From Microbulbifer sp. ALW1 (GTDB lineage: Bacteria > Pseudomonadota > Gammaproteobacteria > Pseudomonadales > Cellvibrionaceae): a DNA stretch of 64,000 bases. Where the stretch lies: positions 1,768,501-1,832,500 of the forward strand of contig NZ_CP047569.1 of NCBI RefSeq assembly GCF_009903625.1, read 5' to 3'. Below, one piece after another: positions 1 through 9,325 of the stretch. The position numbers and the translations under genes were made by a program. Numbering within the stretch: the stretch's first letter is position 1; the number at the start of each line of letters is the position of its first letter. The notes beneath the pieces are model-generated. The model was not told where the DNA came from and made no database searches. It saw only the letters and a list, made by a program, of their open reading frames with translations.

Positions 1-747
1 GCCTACTTCAACCAGGTGGAGGTGCCGCCGGTGTGGGGGCATGAAGAATCCCAGACGTTTGTGGTCTACCGCCATATCAATATGGTTTCGGAAAGCCCCC
101 GCGGTCGCCGGGTGGTGGACTTTAATCTGGCCGCGTATGACCCGGTCTATGACCAGCGCAAGCTGACGGATACCGAGGCCTTTGCCCAGTACTACAGCAA
201 TCGCGGCCTGGAGTGGATGCAGCAGGGCGAGATGCCGCAGGCCTTTCGATACCTGCGCAAGGCCCTGGCCCTGAGGCCAGGTGATAGTGACTTGTGGGCC
301 AACCTGGGGGCTTTTTACAGCCGCAATGAGCGGTTCGCCGCGGCGGAGCAGAGTTATCTACAGGCGCTACAACTGAAGAGTAGCCACACCATTGCCATGA
401 GTAATCTGGAGCGCCTGTATCGAAAGCAGCAGAAAACCGCGCAAGCGGACTATTACGCGGAGCGGGCGCGCTACCATCGCGAGCGCAACCCTTATTACCT
501 CTATTACCAGGCGCGCAATGCGTATGAACACGGGAATTTCAAGGATGCCAAACGGCAGCTAAAGCGGGCTATCTGGCAGTACGAGGGCGACCACCGATTT
601 TATTTCTTGTTGGGGCTCACCAGTTACCGCTTGGGAGAATTTGACGATTCCAAAACCTATTTTATGGAAGCGTTTTCGTTAGCGGATAGTCCCGGTACCA
701 AACAGGCTTACAGCCGTAAATTGAATTACCTGAAAAGCCATCCATAA
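1..747 (+). CDS. Transglutaminase-like/TPR protein, C-terminal part (5' end outside window)
   Basis: The reading frame is open from base 1, so the N-terminus is missing; a GTG at 16 is internal. The first ~50 residues (VEVPPVWG, YRHINMV, then VVDFN) resemble the end of a transglutaminase-like fold, where the RHxN and DF strands carry the late catalytic residues. From about residue 60 onward there are four or more TPR-type helical pairs, for example around WANLGAFYSRNERFAAAEQSYLQ-like repeats. The arrangement fits bacterial transglutaminase-TPR proteins, probably exported, of unknown substrate. A strong terminator follows the stop by 17 nt. Domain assignment is by pattern; the TPR part is secure, the transglutaminase part moderate. 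Confidence 0.7.
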   Translation, partial: AYFNQVEVPPVWGHEESQTFVVYRHINMVSESPRGRRVVDFNLAAYDPVYDQRKLTDTEAFAQYYSNRGLEWMQQGEMPQAFRYLRKALALRPGDSDLWANLGAFYSRNERFAAAEQSYLQALQLKSSHTIAMSNLERLYRKQQKTAQADYYAERARYHRERNPYYLYYQARNAYEHGNFKDAKRQLKRAIWQYEGDHRFYFLLGLTSYRLGEFDDSKTYFMEAFSLADSPGTKQAYSRKLNYLKSHP

Positions 748-763
748 AACGTAAGCAACAAAA

Positions 764-793
764 AAAAGGGGATGCCATTGGCATCCCCTTTTT
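764..793. terminator. Bidirectional rho-independent terminator (copy A)
   Basis: A perfect 9-bp stem GGGGATGCC/GGCATCCCC with a 3-nt loop is preceded by an A-run and followed by TTTTT. It can end transcription from both sides. The same hairpin, base for base, occurs at 2266-2297. Confidence 0.9.
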
Positions 794-829
794 GTGTTGA
801 CTGAAAATCAGCAACGCAAAGTCGATCAC

Positions 830-889
830 TTAGAACTGGTAAGAAGCACCAGCCCAGAAGTAACGGCCCTGGAAGTTGTAGACGCTGTA
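830..889 (-). pseudogene. Relic of the 3' end of a TonB-dependent receptor gene
   Basis: On the minus strand, 889-830 encodes 19 residues ending in GRYFWAGASYQF and a TAA stop. This is the same C-terminus as the complete receptor at 2324-4984 (last ~19 residues, differing at about three). The homology stops abruptly at 889, where AT-rich sequence begins. It lies the same way round relative to an identical terminator, so stop codon plus terminator were duplicated together. The rest of the gene is absent. Confidence 0.8.
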
Positions 890-1031
890 TAGATACAACA
901 ACGAATCTACAATCTTAATCAACGTATCTTTGAGTAGTTAGAAAGACAAAGAGAGAGTTATTTCTCTTATGCCTATTTCTACTTGACGGAAATACGTTAC
1001 GATTAAATTTGGTAAGAAATTTTGAGTGATC

Positions 1032-1745
1032 TTAAGGGACCTCACATGTGGGGCATGGCGGTTTCGTCCCCCCGCCTTGCACCACATAATTCCCTAGGAA
1101 TAACGTGGTCTTATAAGTACCGTCAGATACTGATGCGGAAAAGCTGTAAGTTCCAGTAGTTGATGGAAAATCGATGTAGCGTGAAGCGCTGCCTGTTAAC
1201 GCAGTTCTATAGACTGTGCCCGCCGCATTTTGAATGCCACTTCCATTGTGTTCCCAGTAGAAGGTGGTGATTACTCCGTCGTTGTTCCGAGCCGCTTTAG
1301 AATAAGAGTCAATTTCGTAATTCAAGGATACGTATGCTGATTCGCCATTTGACGTAACATTTAATGTAGGATTAGTTGCTTTTGGTTTTTCTTGTACAAA
1401 CACGTTGTTACAGTGGGTCAGCTCAGTAACTGGGTCAAATACGGTTACCCAATTAGGGCCTCGAAAAGGGAAAGTAACTGCTGTTTTGGCTCGCCACTTA
1501 AAATCTTGATAGTTATATTCATCACTGCCTAGGTAACCTGCGGAAGTTGCAAAATCTGCTGTTTCTCCACTGTAATTCCAATCAGCATCATGATTGTAGG
1601 CGGTGGCTACACCTTTCAGTGGGTAATCAGTCCCCTCTGGGTAGCTTCCTGAGACATAATTTATATCTGCGCAGCTAGCAGAAAATGCGGTCGCCGAAAA
1701 TGATAATCCAGCAATTGCTAAAGATGTGGAAAAAATTTTATTCAT
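1032..1745 (-). CDS. Secreted orphan protein with Ig-like C-terminal half
   Basis: A 237-aa protein with a clear Sec signal peptide (MNKIFSTSLAIAGLSFSATAFSA, cleavage near residue 23). The mature part starts with a Cys and has a second Cys near residue 112 (LTHCNN). From about residue 128 there is a beta-rich stretch (LNVTSNGESAYVSLNYEI, later YSFSASVSDGTY) that looks like one Ig/PKD-type domain with a typical 'effect on speech of order' ending in SVSDG. The tail is CPTC-rich (PPCPTCEVP). I do not recognise a named family. Base composition is much more AT-rich than the neighbouring genes and the gene stands alone between receptor fragments, which suggests acquisition by transfer. Start ATG chosen because the signal peptide begins there. 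Confidence 0.6.
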   Translation of the reverse strand: MNKIFSTSLAIAGLSFSATAFSASCADINYVSGSYPEGTDYPLKGVATAYNHDADWNYSGETADFATSAGYLGSDEYNYQDFKWRAKTAVTFPFRGPNWVTVFDPVTELTHCNNVFVQEKPKATNPTLNVTSNGESAYVSLNYEIDSYSKAARNNDGVITTFYWEHNGSGIQNAAGTVYRTALTGSASRYIDFPSTTGTYSFSASVSDGTYKTTLFLGNYVVQGGGTKPPCPTCEVP

Positions 1746-2265
1746 TTTTATTTCCTGAAGTCGGCATTAGATAAAGCACGATCAAATTTTTGTGATCTGT
1801 TTCTTCTATATGCCAATTGATTTTTATATGTTTTTTTTGAGAGTTATTCAGACTCTACGTAGTCCTTTCTAGTGCTCGATAGGCTTATATCTCCACGTTA
1901 AATCGTGTGATTTCTAGTATATGTATTATTTTGTTTCCCTAAATGACTATAGTGACATTTGTTGTTTTTTTGTTGGAAGTGTATGGTGTGTCACGAATTT
2001 AATAGTTGGTTGTGGAAGTGTGTGGGCATTTAATAATGGGAAGGCGGGGTTACATCTAATTTTTAATATACGGTTTTCACAGCATAGGGGAGCTCAGCAG
2101 TAAAATTTCAACTGCCGGTATGCTGGATGTGATAAATAATTTGAGAGGTGTAATTGTAAGTTCAAGCCTATGTTAGGCAGTGTTTTGAGCTTCAGTGTTC
2201 GAACAATGGAGTTTCATTTCCAAGGTGTCCTGAGTGCCAAACTTTTTGGGGCGTGATAGGTGGAC
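1746..2265. other. AT-rich gene-free stretch
   Basis: About 520 bp, strongly AT-rich. The only open frame of note (1921-2103) has no family resemblance and no good ribosome site. It probably holds the promoter of the 1032-1745 gene in its first 100 bp; no defined motif was picked out. Confidence 0.5.
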
Positions 2266-2297
2266 AAAAAAAGGGGATGCCATTGGCATCCCCTTTT
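2266..2297. terminator. Bidirectional rho-independent terminator (copy B)
   Basis: Identical 9-bp stem and loop to 764-793, with seven A on the left and TTTT on the right. It lies 27 nt past the stop of the minus-strand receptor gene and so ends its transcript. Confidence 0.9.
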
Positions 2298-2323
2298 AGT
2301 TGACTCAACGTCAAGTCAGCAAC

Positions 2324-4984
2324 TTAGAACTGGTAAGAAGCACCAGCCCAGAAGTAACGGCCCTGGAAGTCGTAGAAGCTGTTCCAGTCACCGTAGCCAG
2401 AGGTGTCTTGCGGCTCCTCATTGGTTACGTTGTCCAGGCCAGCAGACAGGCGGAGGGTGTCATTTACGTCCCAGCCTGCACGCAGGTTCAGGTAGGTTTT
2501 GCTGTCGACGTCGACCAGGTACGGAGAGGAGCTGATGCCGCCGTCAAAGTACTGGGCTTCAACACCCGCTTCCCACTCGTTGCCGTACCACATAGCGCTG
2601 GCCAGGCCGCGCCAATCAACATACATCTCACTGGTGATACCGACTTCTCCCAGGTAGTCGGATTCGGTATCGGTCTGTTCGTTGTACTCGGTGTACTCGA
2701 GCATGCGAGTCGCTTGAGCGCGCAGAGCCAGACGGCCAGTGTCGAAGTGGAAGTTCTGGGTGATGTCGATATCTACACCGCGAGTGTCGATCTGACCGAT
2801 GTTCATCTTCGCACCTTCGAGGCGTACGATCTGATCGCCCGCACCGCGTGTTACGAAAGAACAGGCGGTTGCAATACCGTCGCGGAAGCAGTCATCCAGG
2901 ATGCGCTGCAGGTCCGGAGAGGTAATCGCGTTGTCAATCTGGATGTCGTAGTAGTCCAGAGTGATGGACAGGTCGTCGACGAAGCTCGGAGTCCAGACTA
3001 CACCAAAGGTGAAGGTTTCTGCTTCTTCCGGTTTCAGTTCCTGATTACCACCGATGTTGGTCGGAATCTGGTTGCCTGCTTGCTCGAAGCCGGGGCTTAC
3101 CATGTCACAGTAGGTACCTTTACCTGAAGGGTTGCTGGTACCGGTGCTGCAAGGATCGGTCAGGGTTTCGTAGCTCTGGGCGGAACCGCTGAACAGCTCG
3201 TAGATGCCCGGGGCACGGAACGAAGTGGACAGGCTGGTGCGGAAACGCAGGTCTTCGATCGGTGCGTAGACCATGCCGAATTTACCAGTGCTTTCGCCAC
3301 CAAAGGTGCTGAAGTCAGAGTAGCGCACGGCCAAGTCCGCGGTCAGTTCTTCCGCGCCTTTCACGCCTGCCAGAATCGGCAGGTTGAATTCCGCAAATAC
3401 TTCTGCGACGTCGTATTCACCGCCGGTAGCATCTTGCTGGTTACCGAAGGTTTCACCGCTTTGGGTTTCCGCTGAAGGGTTGAACTCACCGGACTCTTCA
3501 CGGTATTCAACACCGGTAGCGAAGCCCAGCGCACCGCCTTGGAATTGAACGGCTTCGAGGTCACCGGACAGGGTGGCGCCGATATTGAGCAGCTCGTATT
3601 CATTGCTTTCGCGATCGTCGTAGCTGAAGTACTGGATGATTTCCGGGCTCATGCCACCGGCGAATTCATAGTCCAGGCCAGCTGCACCACTGAAAATTTC
3701 TTCCAGCTTGGTTTTGTTATACGAGTTGGCAGTAACGTTCTTGCCTTCGTTTTTGCCGTAGCTTACGAAGGTGTCCCAGCTCCAGCCATTGATCAGGTCA
3801 CCGCGCAAGCCACCGAGAATACGGTAGGTGTCGGTTTGTTGCTCTGAATCGCGGGTGCCACCGGCAACTGGGCGGATACGCAAGTCGGAGTACCCGTCTT
3901 GCCAGCTGTTACCCGGGAACGGGAACTCTTCGTCTTCCATGTTGGAGCCGTTGGCTACCCATGCGTCATAGGCTTCTTGCCAAGCGTCTTGCAGTTGAGA
4001 TTGAATCTCAGCAGGCAGGTGCTGTTCCGGATCCAGATTGAAGCCGTTACCCGCGTACATCGGCTGAGCGGCCAGCTGCTGGTTGGTAGTTTTGGAGGTG
4101 TAGCTCGCTTCCCCGAAGGCTTCTACGCTATCGGTGATGGAGTATGTGCCGGAAGCAGTAACAGCAGTACGCTCCATGGCACCGGACAGCCACATGTGCT
4201 GGCCGATATCGTAGGTGCTGTATGCACCCAGGGTTACACCGTCTTCTCCGATGGCGAAATTCCCGTAGTTAGTCAGGATGTTGCCATTGGGGGACATGGA
4301 GCTGGCCAGGCCAGCCCAATCGCGATCGTTGTAGGCGATTTCGTCGCGCTGGCTGTGGCTGATGTTAGCTACGAAGCTGCCGCGCTCGCCTTCGTTGCCG
4401 AAGGTGAAAGAGATTTCGCCGTTTTCTCCGCCACCTTCAGTGGTGGAACCGGCACGGGCGTTAATACGTACGCCATCGAAAGAATCTTTCATGACCACGT
4501 TGATTACACCGGCTACAGCGTCAGAGCCGTAAACCGCAGAAGCGCCATCGGTGAGGACTTCAATACGGTCGATCATGTCTACCGGAATGTTGTTCATATC
4601 AACCGCGGAGCTAACGCCGGACGCGGAAGATACAAAGCGACGGCCGTTTACCAGTACCAGAGTACGAGCAGAACCCAGGTTGCGAAGGTCGACAAAAGAA
4701 AGGCCGGCGCCGCCGTTGTTGTCGTTGGCGTTGATGCCGGTGGTACCCATGGACGGCAGCTGGTTCAGCAGCTCGTCGATGGTGCCAACGCCGGAGCGCT
4801 GGATAGCCTGGGAATCAACAATAGTGATGGGGCCAGTAGTAGAAAGAGGATCACGTGCAATACGGGAACCGGTAACGATCACTTCTTCAACGGTCGGGCC
4901 AGGCACGGTTTCCTGAGCGGAAACACCGGCGGTAGCCAGGGTGCTGAATGCTGCGATAGCGATACTCAACTTGGTCTTGATCAT
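2324..4984 (-). CDS. TonB-dependent outer-membrane receptor
   Basis: An 886-aa active-transport beta-barrel driven by TonB-ExbBD. Signal peptide residues 1-23 (ends GVSAQ). The TonB box region VEEVIVTGSRI is at ~33-43. The plug domain follows to ~170, with LRNLGSARTLVLVNGRR, DGASAVYGSDAVAGVINVV and related plug motifs. The rest is barrel strands ending in an aromatic residue (YQF), the usual OMP C-terminal signature. No N-terminal STN domain, so it is a transporter and not a transducer. Substrate cannot be read from sequence; the VTGSRI class in this lineage is often linked to peptide or oligosaccharide uptake. ATG is preceded by AAGGATG. It is the source or sister of the relic at 830-889. 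Confidence 0.92.
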   Translation of the reverse strand: MIKTKLSIAIAAFSTLATAGVSAQETVPGPTVEEVIVTGSRIARDPLSTTGPITIVDSQAIQRSGVGTIDELLNQLPSMGTTGINANDNNGGAGLSFVDLRNLGSARTLVLVNGRRFVSSASGVSSAVDMNNIPVDMIDRIEVLTDGASAVYGSDAVAGVINVVMKDSFDGVRINARAGSTTEGGGENGEISFTFGNEGERGSFVANISHSQRDEIAYNDRDWAGLASSMSPNGNILTNYGNFAIGEDGVTLGAYSTYDIGQHMWLSGAMERTAVTASGTYSITDSVEAFGEASYTSKTTNQQLAAQPMYAGNGFNLDPEQHLPAEIQSQLQDAWQEAYDAWVANGSNMEDEEFPFPGNSWQDGYSDLRIRPVAGGTRDSEQQTDTYRILGGLRGDLINGWSWDTFVSYGKNEGKNVTANSYNKTKLEEIFSGAAGLDYEFAGGMSPEIIQYFSYDDRESNEYELLNIGATLSGDLEAVQFQGGALGFATGVEYREESGEFNPSAETQSGETFGNQQDATGGEYDVAEVFAEFNLPILAGVKGAEELTADLAVRYSDFSTFGGESTGKFGMVYAPIEDLRFRTSLSTSFRAPGIYELFSGSAQSYETLTDPCSTGTSNPSGKGTYCDMVSPGFEQAGNQIPTNIGGNQELKPEEAETFTFGVVWTPSFVDDLSITLDYYDIQIDNAITSPDLQRILDDCFRDGIATACSFVTRGAGDQIVRLEGAKMNIGQIDTRGVDIDITQNFHFDTGRLALRAQATRMLEYTEYNEQTDTESDYLGEVGITSEMYVDWRGLASAMWYGNEWEAGVEAQYFDGGISSSPYLVDVDSKTYLNLRAGWDVNDTLRLSAGLDNVTNEEPQDTSGYGDWNSFYDFQGRYFWAGASYQF

Positions 4985-5353
4985 AAATGCATCCTTTATG
5001 TATTTAGAGGCACTTTTATTGGGTGTTGTATTTTTAGTGCGGCGTGACTTTAAAGGATCAATTGAAAATGTGGAACTAACCTGACATTCATATATCTCAG
5101 ATAAAAAATACTTTTTGTTCTGTTTTTAATCGGTGTGGTTGTTTGGTGAGCGTTAAGAAGTGTTGTTTTAGCGGTAAATTTAAAATTTTATTAAATTGTT
5201 GTTTAGTTTAATTAAAAATTAGGATGCACGTAACTAAAGTGAAAACTTTTGAAACTGTGCAAAAAATGAGAAACGGTTAATTTTGATTGTTTTTTGATCG
5301 TTTTTGCCGGAAAGGCGAAGGGATTAGAGTTTCGTATCGGGGAGGGGGTGATT
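4985..5353. other. AT-rich leader upstream of the TonB receptor
   Basis: About 370 bp of AT-rich DNA divergent from nothing on the plus side. It must contain the minus-strand receptor promoter, but no confident -35/-10 pair was identified. A frame at 5212-5418 has no support. Confidence 0.4.
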
Positions 5354-5421
5354 GGCTTGTTGGATACTCTGGAGGCCAAAGGGCCTCCAGATGAAAATAA
5401 TGCTGAATACTTCAACAAGCC
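5354..5421. other. Nested double inverted repeat at the 3' end of the marC-type gene
   Basis: Outer arms GGCTTGTTG (5354-5362) and CAACAAGCC (5413-5421) are perfect. Inside them is a perfect 10-bp hairpin TCTGGAGGCC/GGCCTCCAGA (5368-5377 and 5382-5391) with a 4-nt loop. The outer arm abuts the stop codon of the gene at 5422. No T-run follows on either strand, so it is not a classical terminator; an mRNA 3'-end structure is more likely. Confidence 0.6.
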
Positions 5422-6006
5422 TTAATTCAGGCTTTGCTTCATTCCATCCAGAAAGAGCTGTACTGCCAACATAACCAAAACCATACCCATCAGTCGCTCA
5501 ACAGCGATCAGGCCGCGGTTGCCCAGAAGCCGTGCCAGCGGTGAAGACGACAGCAGGATCACCGCAGATACGCCCCAGGCTCCCAGTAGCGCGAGTGTCC
5601 AGTTCCACAATTGTTCCCCTTCGCTGTTGGTCATCAGCATCAGGATCGCCATGGTGGAAGGCCCGGCAACCAGCGGCACCGCCAGTGGAACAAAGAAGGG
5701 TTCGCCTTCAAGCCTCTCCCCCATAATCCCGCCTTCGATCGGGAATACCATGCGGATTGCGATCAGGAACAGAATGATGGCTCCGGCAATCCGTATTGCT
5801 TCCTGGGAAAGCCCCAGCCAGGCCAGTACAAAACGACCGGCATAAAGAAATACCAGCAATACAATCAGCGCAAAGATCAGCTCCCGCATGATCACGTAGA
5901 GCTGGCGCTTTGGCGGGACATTTTTGAGTGCTGCCAGAAACACCGGGATATTGCCCAGTGGGTCCATGACGAATAGCAGGGTTAGGAAGGCTGTGAGTGT
6001 ATCCAT
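5422..6006 (-). CDS. MarC/YhgN-family integral membrane protein
   Basis: A 194-aa inner-membrane protein with about six transmembrane helices. The family (UPF0056, MarC) has no settled function; E. coli MarC was once linked to multiple antibiotic resistance but that link was withdrawn. Family marks are the N-terminal FLTLLFVMDPLGNIPVF segment and the FFVPLAVPLVAGPSTMAI segment in the second half, typical of the two-fold repeat. The start is set at the ATG at 6006, where the family normally begins; a GTG at 6051 would add 15 residues of unlikely sequence. It sits alone between two receptors, in the same direction, separated from the upstream one by a terminator. Confidence 0.88.
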   Translation of the reverse strand: MDTLTAFLTLLFVMDPLGNIPVFLAALKNVPPKRQLYVIMRELIFALIVLLVFLYAGRFVLAWLGLSQEAIRIAGAIILFLIAIRMVFPIEGGIMGERLEGEPFFVPLAVPLVAGPSTMAILMLMTNSEGEQLWNWTLALLGAWGVSAVILLSSSPLARLLGNRGLIAVERLMGMVLVMLAVQLFLDGMKQSLN

Positions 6007-6160
6007 TGCGGGTGGTGGCCTTAAATTAAGCGGAAGAAAGTGCCTGGGCACCTGATTGAATTTCTCATTTTACTAGAACAGATTAAAGCACTTGGTGAGA
6101 AATGTACTTGTGGGATGGCTTAACTCGACGTGAAGACCCGATTCTGTGTAATTCAGGCAT

Positions 6161-6196
6161 AAAAAAAGCCCGTGACGATAACGCCACGGGCTTTAT
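6161..6196 (-). terminator. Rho-independent terminator after the second receptor gene
   Basis: Perfect 10-bp stem AAAGCCCGTG/CACGGGCTTT with a 10-nt loop. The A-run at 6161-6167 gives the U-tract on the minus strand. Confidence 0.88.
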
Positions 6197-6210
6197 AAGA
6201 ACTCGCGTTC

Positions 6211-9021
6211 TTAGAAGGTGTAACCTGCGTTCAGGAATACAGTGCGGCCGTAGCCGTCAGAGTAGCGAGGGTCGAAACCAACCTGGTGGCCGGCACCGCT
6301 GGTGCGCAGAGTACGCGGCGGCTGTACGTCCATCAGGTTGTTGATGCCCAGCTTCAGGGACAGCTGGTCTTCCATCAGGAATACCTGGCTGTTGAAGTCA
6401 ACAGTCATGTAGGACGGGATGCTCAGCTGCACGTCTTCGTAGACGATTTGCTCAGAACCAACACCATCGGCGTCATACACGGTTTCCATTACGTAGGTAC
6501 CGTCTGCGTTGATCAGGCCGATTTCATTGGCCTGGTCGAGGTAGCCGCTGCGGTAGTTCATGCCCAGGTTGTGGATGAAGTTACCGTGAGACAGGGTTAC
6601 GCCTGCGCGAATCATGTTGCGGAAGGTTACGGAGTCGTCGGCACCGAAGCGGCCCATGCTGGAACCGTAGAGAGAGTTGTCGTTCTCAATCATGTAGGTA
6701 CCACCGAAGCTGAAGGCCATTTCGCCGAAGGACAGCTCAGTGGTCTTTTCGAAACGGTAGTCGATACCGCTCACTTCGGATTCACCGATGTTGACTACTG
6801 CCTGGACAATGCCCAGCTCGTTAAGACCAGTACTGGTGTTGGTAACCGGTACGAACAGATCCGGATACTGCTGCCAGTTGGCAAAAATTTGCGCTTCGGT
6901 CAGGCTATCCACCTGATCTTCCATGGAGATGTTCCAGTAGTCCACGGTGGTGGTGTAGCCGCCGTCGGTATCCAGAACGAAACCGATGGAGTACTGGGTG
7001 GAGGTTTCCGGAGTCAGCTCGGAGTTACCACCTGCCAGAACCTGAGCCTGGAAGCCTTCTGCAGCGACACAAAGGTCACGGCGGGCGTCGCCAGCCGGGA
7101 ACGGACAGTCGTAGCTACCGGAGGTCACACCGAAGTTCACCAGCGGGCGAGCCAGGTTAACCATGGACGGTGCTTTGAAGCCAGTACCGTAGGATGCGCG
7201 CACAGACAGGGCGTCGTTTACGGTCCAGCGGCTGCTCAGCTTGTAAGTAACGTCGGATTCTGTGTCGTTGACCGTGCCCAGGTCTGAACCGTCGACAACG
7301 GAATCAACACCACCGATGGCGTCGTAACGTACAGAAGCGGTGAAGTCCAGGTTATCCAGTACCGGGAACAGAGCTTCCGCGAATGCGCCGTAGGAGCTGC
7401 GCTCCAGATCATAGGTGTTACCCGCCTGGCGGAACAGGATCAGTGCGTCGCGGTTGGCCGCGGAAATCTCGTCCACATAGCTGTTGTTCCGGTAATCCAT
7501 ACCCGCAGCGAGCTGGGCCTCACCGCCCGTCATGCTGAACAGTGGCATGTCGAAAGACAGGTCGAAGCCGGTGGTGGCGGTTTCGGTGGTGCTGTAGTTG
7601 CCGTTGTAGATGGTAGGAGCCAGCAGTTCGGCGGTGTTTTCCGGCAGGTTATCGATCGGCTCAAAAATGTTGAGCTCACCGGAGCTAACCAGCTCACCGA
7701 ATTCTTTGGTCAGCAGGTGCCCGGTGGGGTAGTTCTGCTCTTGGTTGGTGCTGGAGTGGAAGGCCGCAACTTCATAGTTGATGTCACCGAAGGAGCCTTT
7801 GGCACCAGTGACGAAATGTACGGCTTCGGAGGTCAGTTCTTCGGTACGGTTGCCCGCAGCCAGGCCGCGCCAGGTGCCAGTTACACGCTCGATGTCAGCT
7901 GCATCGACTGAAGCGTAGGGCAGTACATAATCCATAACCAGGTCGGAATCCATCGGCAGGGGGACCTGGCCCGTCGGATACGGAGCGATTTTGGTGGTCA
8001 TACTGCGCTGGGAGTAAACCAGCTCAGAGAAGCCTTCCAGATTGTCGGTAATGCGGTATTTACCGGACAGGAACAGAGAGTCGGTTTCCAGTTCCGGCAG
8101 GATGAACAGAGTGCTGGTGTAGTCAAAAGCACACAGGTTGCCGGATGGAGCGTTGTCCGCGGCACAAACACCATTTGCTTCTTTATACGGGTTGAACGAC
8201 TCAGAGCGCCCAGCATCGGGGTTGGCATCGCGGTAGGCTTGCGTGTAGTAAACGTAAGCGTTGCCCGGGATGGAGTTGGTGGAACCATTGAAGAACAGGC
8301 CGGTGTTGCCGGTGGCTGGGTTGGTGATTTCAATGATACCGCTGCGGCCGAATTCACGATCCTTGGCGGCCAGCTCGCTTTGCTCGCGGTGGCTCAGGGA
8401 CGCGATAACGGTGAAGCCGTCTTCGTCCAGGTCACCAAAACCGGTGGTCAGGTCGATGGAGGCGATGTCGCCGCCGCCGCTGGCTTCGGGCTTGTCGTAG
8501 CGAACGTTGATGGAGGTGGCGTCTACTTCTTTCTTGAGGATGAAGTTAACTACACCGGCGATGGCGTCAGAGCCGTAAACCGCACTTGCGCCATCAGTCA
8601 GGATTTCAACGCGCTCAATTGCCGCCAGAGGGATGTGGCTCAGGTCTACGATACTGCCAGAAGAAGAGGCAGCCAGACGGCGGCCGTTCAACAGTACCAG
8701 AGTGTAGCTCGCCCCAAGGTCGCGCAAGTTGGCAGTCTGCCAGCCACCGCCGCTGCCACCTACAGAGTCAGCAGAAACAGTCATGCCCTGCATGGAAGTC
8801 AGCTTGGACATTAGTTCAGGAGCAGAGGTAACACCGGTCGCGGCGATGTCTTCAGCGCTCATTACCTGCAGCGGCAGAGCACTTTCGAGGTCCGCGCGCT
8901 GGATGCGAGAACCGGTAACGATAACTTCTTCTACCATTGTCGCGTCTTCTTGCGCGAATGCCGGCAGAGCGGGAACCATGAACGAAGCTGCAATAGCTAC
9001 AGAAAGAAGGTTCTTTTTCAT
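6211..9021 (-). CDS. TonB-dependent outer-membrane receptor
   Basis: A 936-aa receptor. Signal peptide of ~23 residues ending PAFAQ. TonB box region VEEVIVTGSRIQRADLE at ~31-46. The plug has MTVSADS, LRDLGASYTLVLLNGRRLA and DGASAVYGSDAIAGVVNFIL. A long barrel follows, ending in GYTF. No STN domain. The ATG is preceded by GAGAGG at a 7-nt spacing. The plug motifs and the VTGSRI start are shared with the receptors on either side, so the array probably arose by duplication, but the extracellular loops differ and substrates may differ. Substrate unknown. Confidence 0.92.
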   Translation of the reverse strand: MKKNLLSVAIAASFMVPALPAFAQEDATMVEEVIVTGSRIQRADLESALPLQVMSAEDIAATGVTSAPELMSKLTSMQGMTVSADSVGGSGGGWQTANLRDLGASYTLVLLNGRRLAASSSGSIVDLSHIPLAAIERVEILTDGASAVYGSDAIAGVVNFILKKEVDATSINVRYDKPEASGGGDIASIDLTTGFGDLDEDGFTVIASLSHREQSELAAKDREFGRSGIIEITNPATGNTGLFFNGSTNSIPGNAYVYYTQAYRDANPDAGRSESFNPYKEANGVCAADNAPSGNLCAFDYTSTLFILPELETDSLFLSGKYRITDNLEGFSELVYSQRSMTTKIAPYPTGQVPLPMDSDLVMDYVLPYASVDAADIERVTGTWRGLAAGNRTEELTSEAVHFVTGAKGSFGDINYEVAAFHSSTNQEQNYPTGHLLTKEFGELVSSGELNIFEPIDNLPENTAELLAPTIYNGNYSTTETATTGFDLSFDMPLFSMTGGEAQLAAGMDYRNNSYVDEISAANRDALILFRQAGNTYDLERSSYGAFAEALFPVLDNLDFTASVRYDAIGGVDSVVDGSDLGTVNDTESDVTYKLSSRWTVNDALSVRASYGTGFKAPSMVNLARPLVNFGVTSGSYDCPFPAGDARRDLCVAAEGFQAQVLAGGNSELTPETSTQYSIGFVLDTDGGYTTTVDYWNISMEDQVDSLTEAQIFANWQQYPDLFVPVTNTSTGLNELGIVQAVVNIGESEVSGIDYRFEKTTELSFGEMAFSFGGTYMIENDNSLYGSSMGRFGADDSVTFRNMIRAGVTLSHGNFIHNLGMNYRSGYLDQANEIGLINADGTYVMETVYDADGVGSEQIVYEDVQLSIPSYMTVDFNSQVFLMEDQLSLKLGINNLMDVQPPRTLRTSGAGHQVGFDPRYSDGYGRTVFLNAGYTF

Positions 9022-9276
9022 TGTAAATCCTCTCTTGATCGTTGGATTTATAGTGGTTTGCCAGGTTTGGCGTGTACGGAAATGACTACCCCCAAGTGGT
9101 CATTTCCTTCCCAACGTTTATCTAACGGATGGAGAATCAGTTCCCTCAAAAAAAAAGATTTTATTCGTTGTGCGAATCACAGCTTTGGCGCGAGAAGTGA
9201 GTTGGGATTTGTGGACGATCGTTAATAAATAATTTTTAACGACGAACACTGAGCGGGCAGGGAGGAGTTGCTAAAA

Positions 9277-9305
9277 GAAAAAAGCCCCGCCAAGTTGGCG
9301 GGGCT
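9277..9305 (-). terminator. Rho-independent terminator after the third receptor gene
   Basis: Perfect 10-bp stem AGCCCCGCCA/TGGCGGGGCT with a 3-nt loop. The A-run at 9277-9283 forms the U-tract on the minus strand. Confidence 0.9.
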
Positions 9306-9325
9306 CTGAGGAGAGGTCGTACGAT

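Noticed and set aside
1921..2103. 60-codon open frame in the AT-rich stretch
   Set aside because: No ribosome site, odd composition, no family resemblance.
3899..5047. Long plus-strand frame opposite the first receptor
   Set aside because: Mirror-image frame produced by biased codons of the receptor; no start signal.
5212..5418. 68-codon minus-strand frame upstream of the first receptor
   Set aside because: Overlaps the nested hairpin and has no support as a protein.
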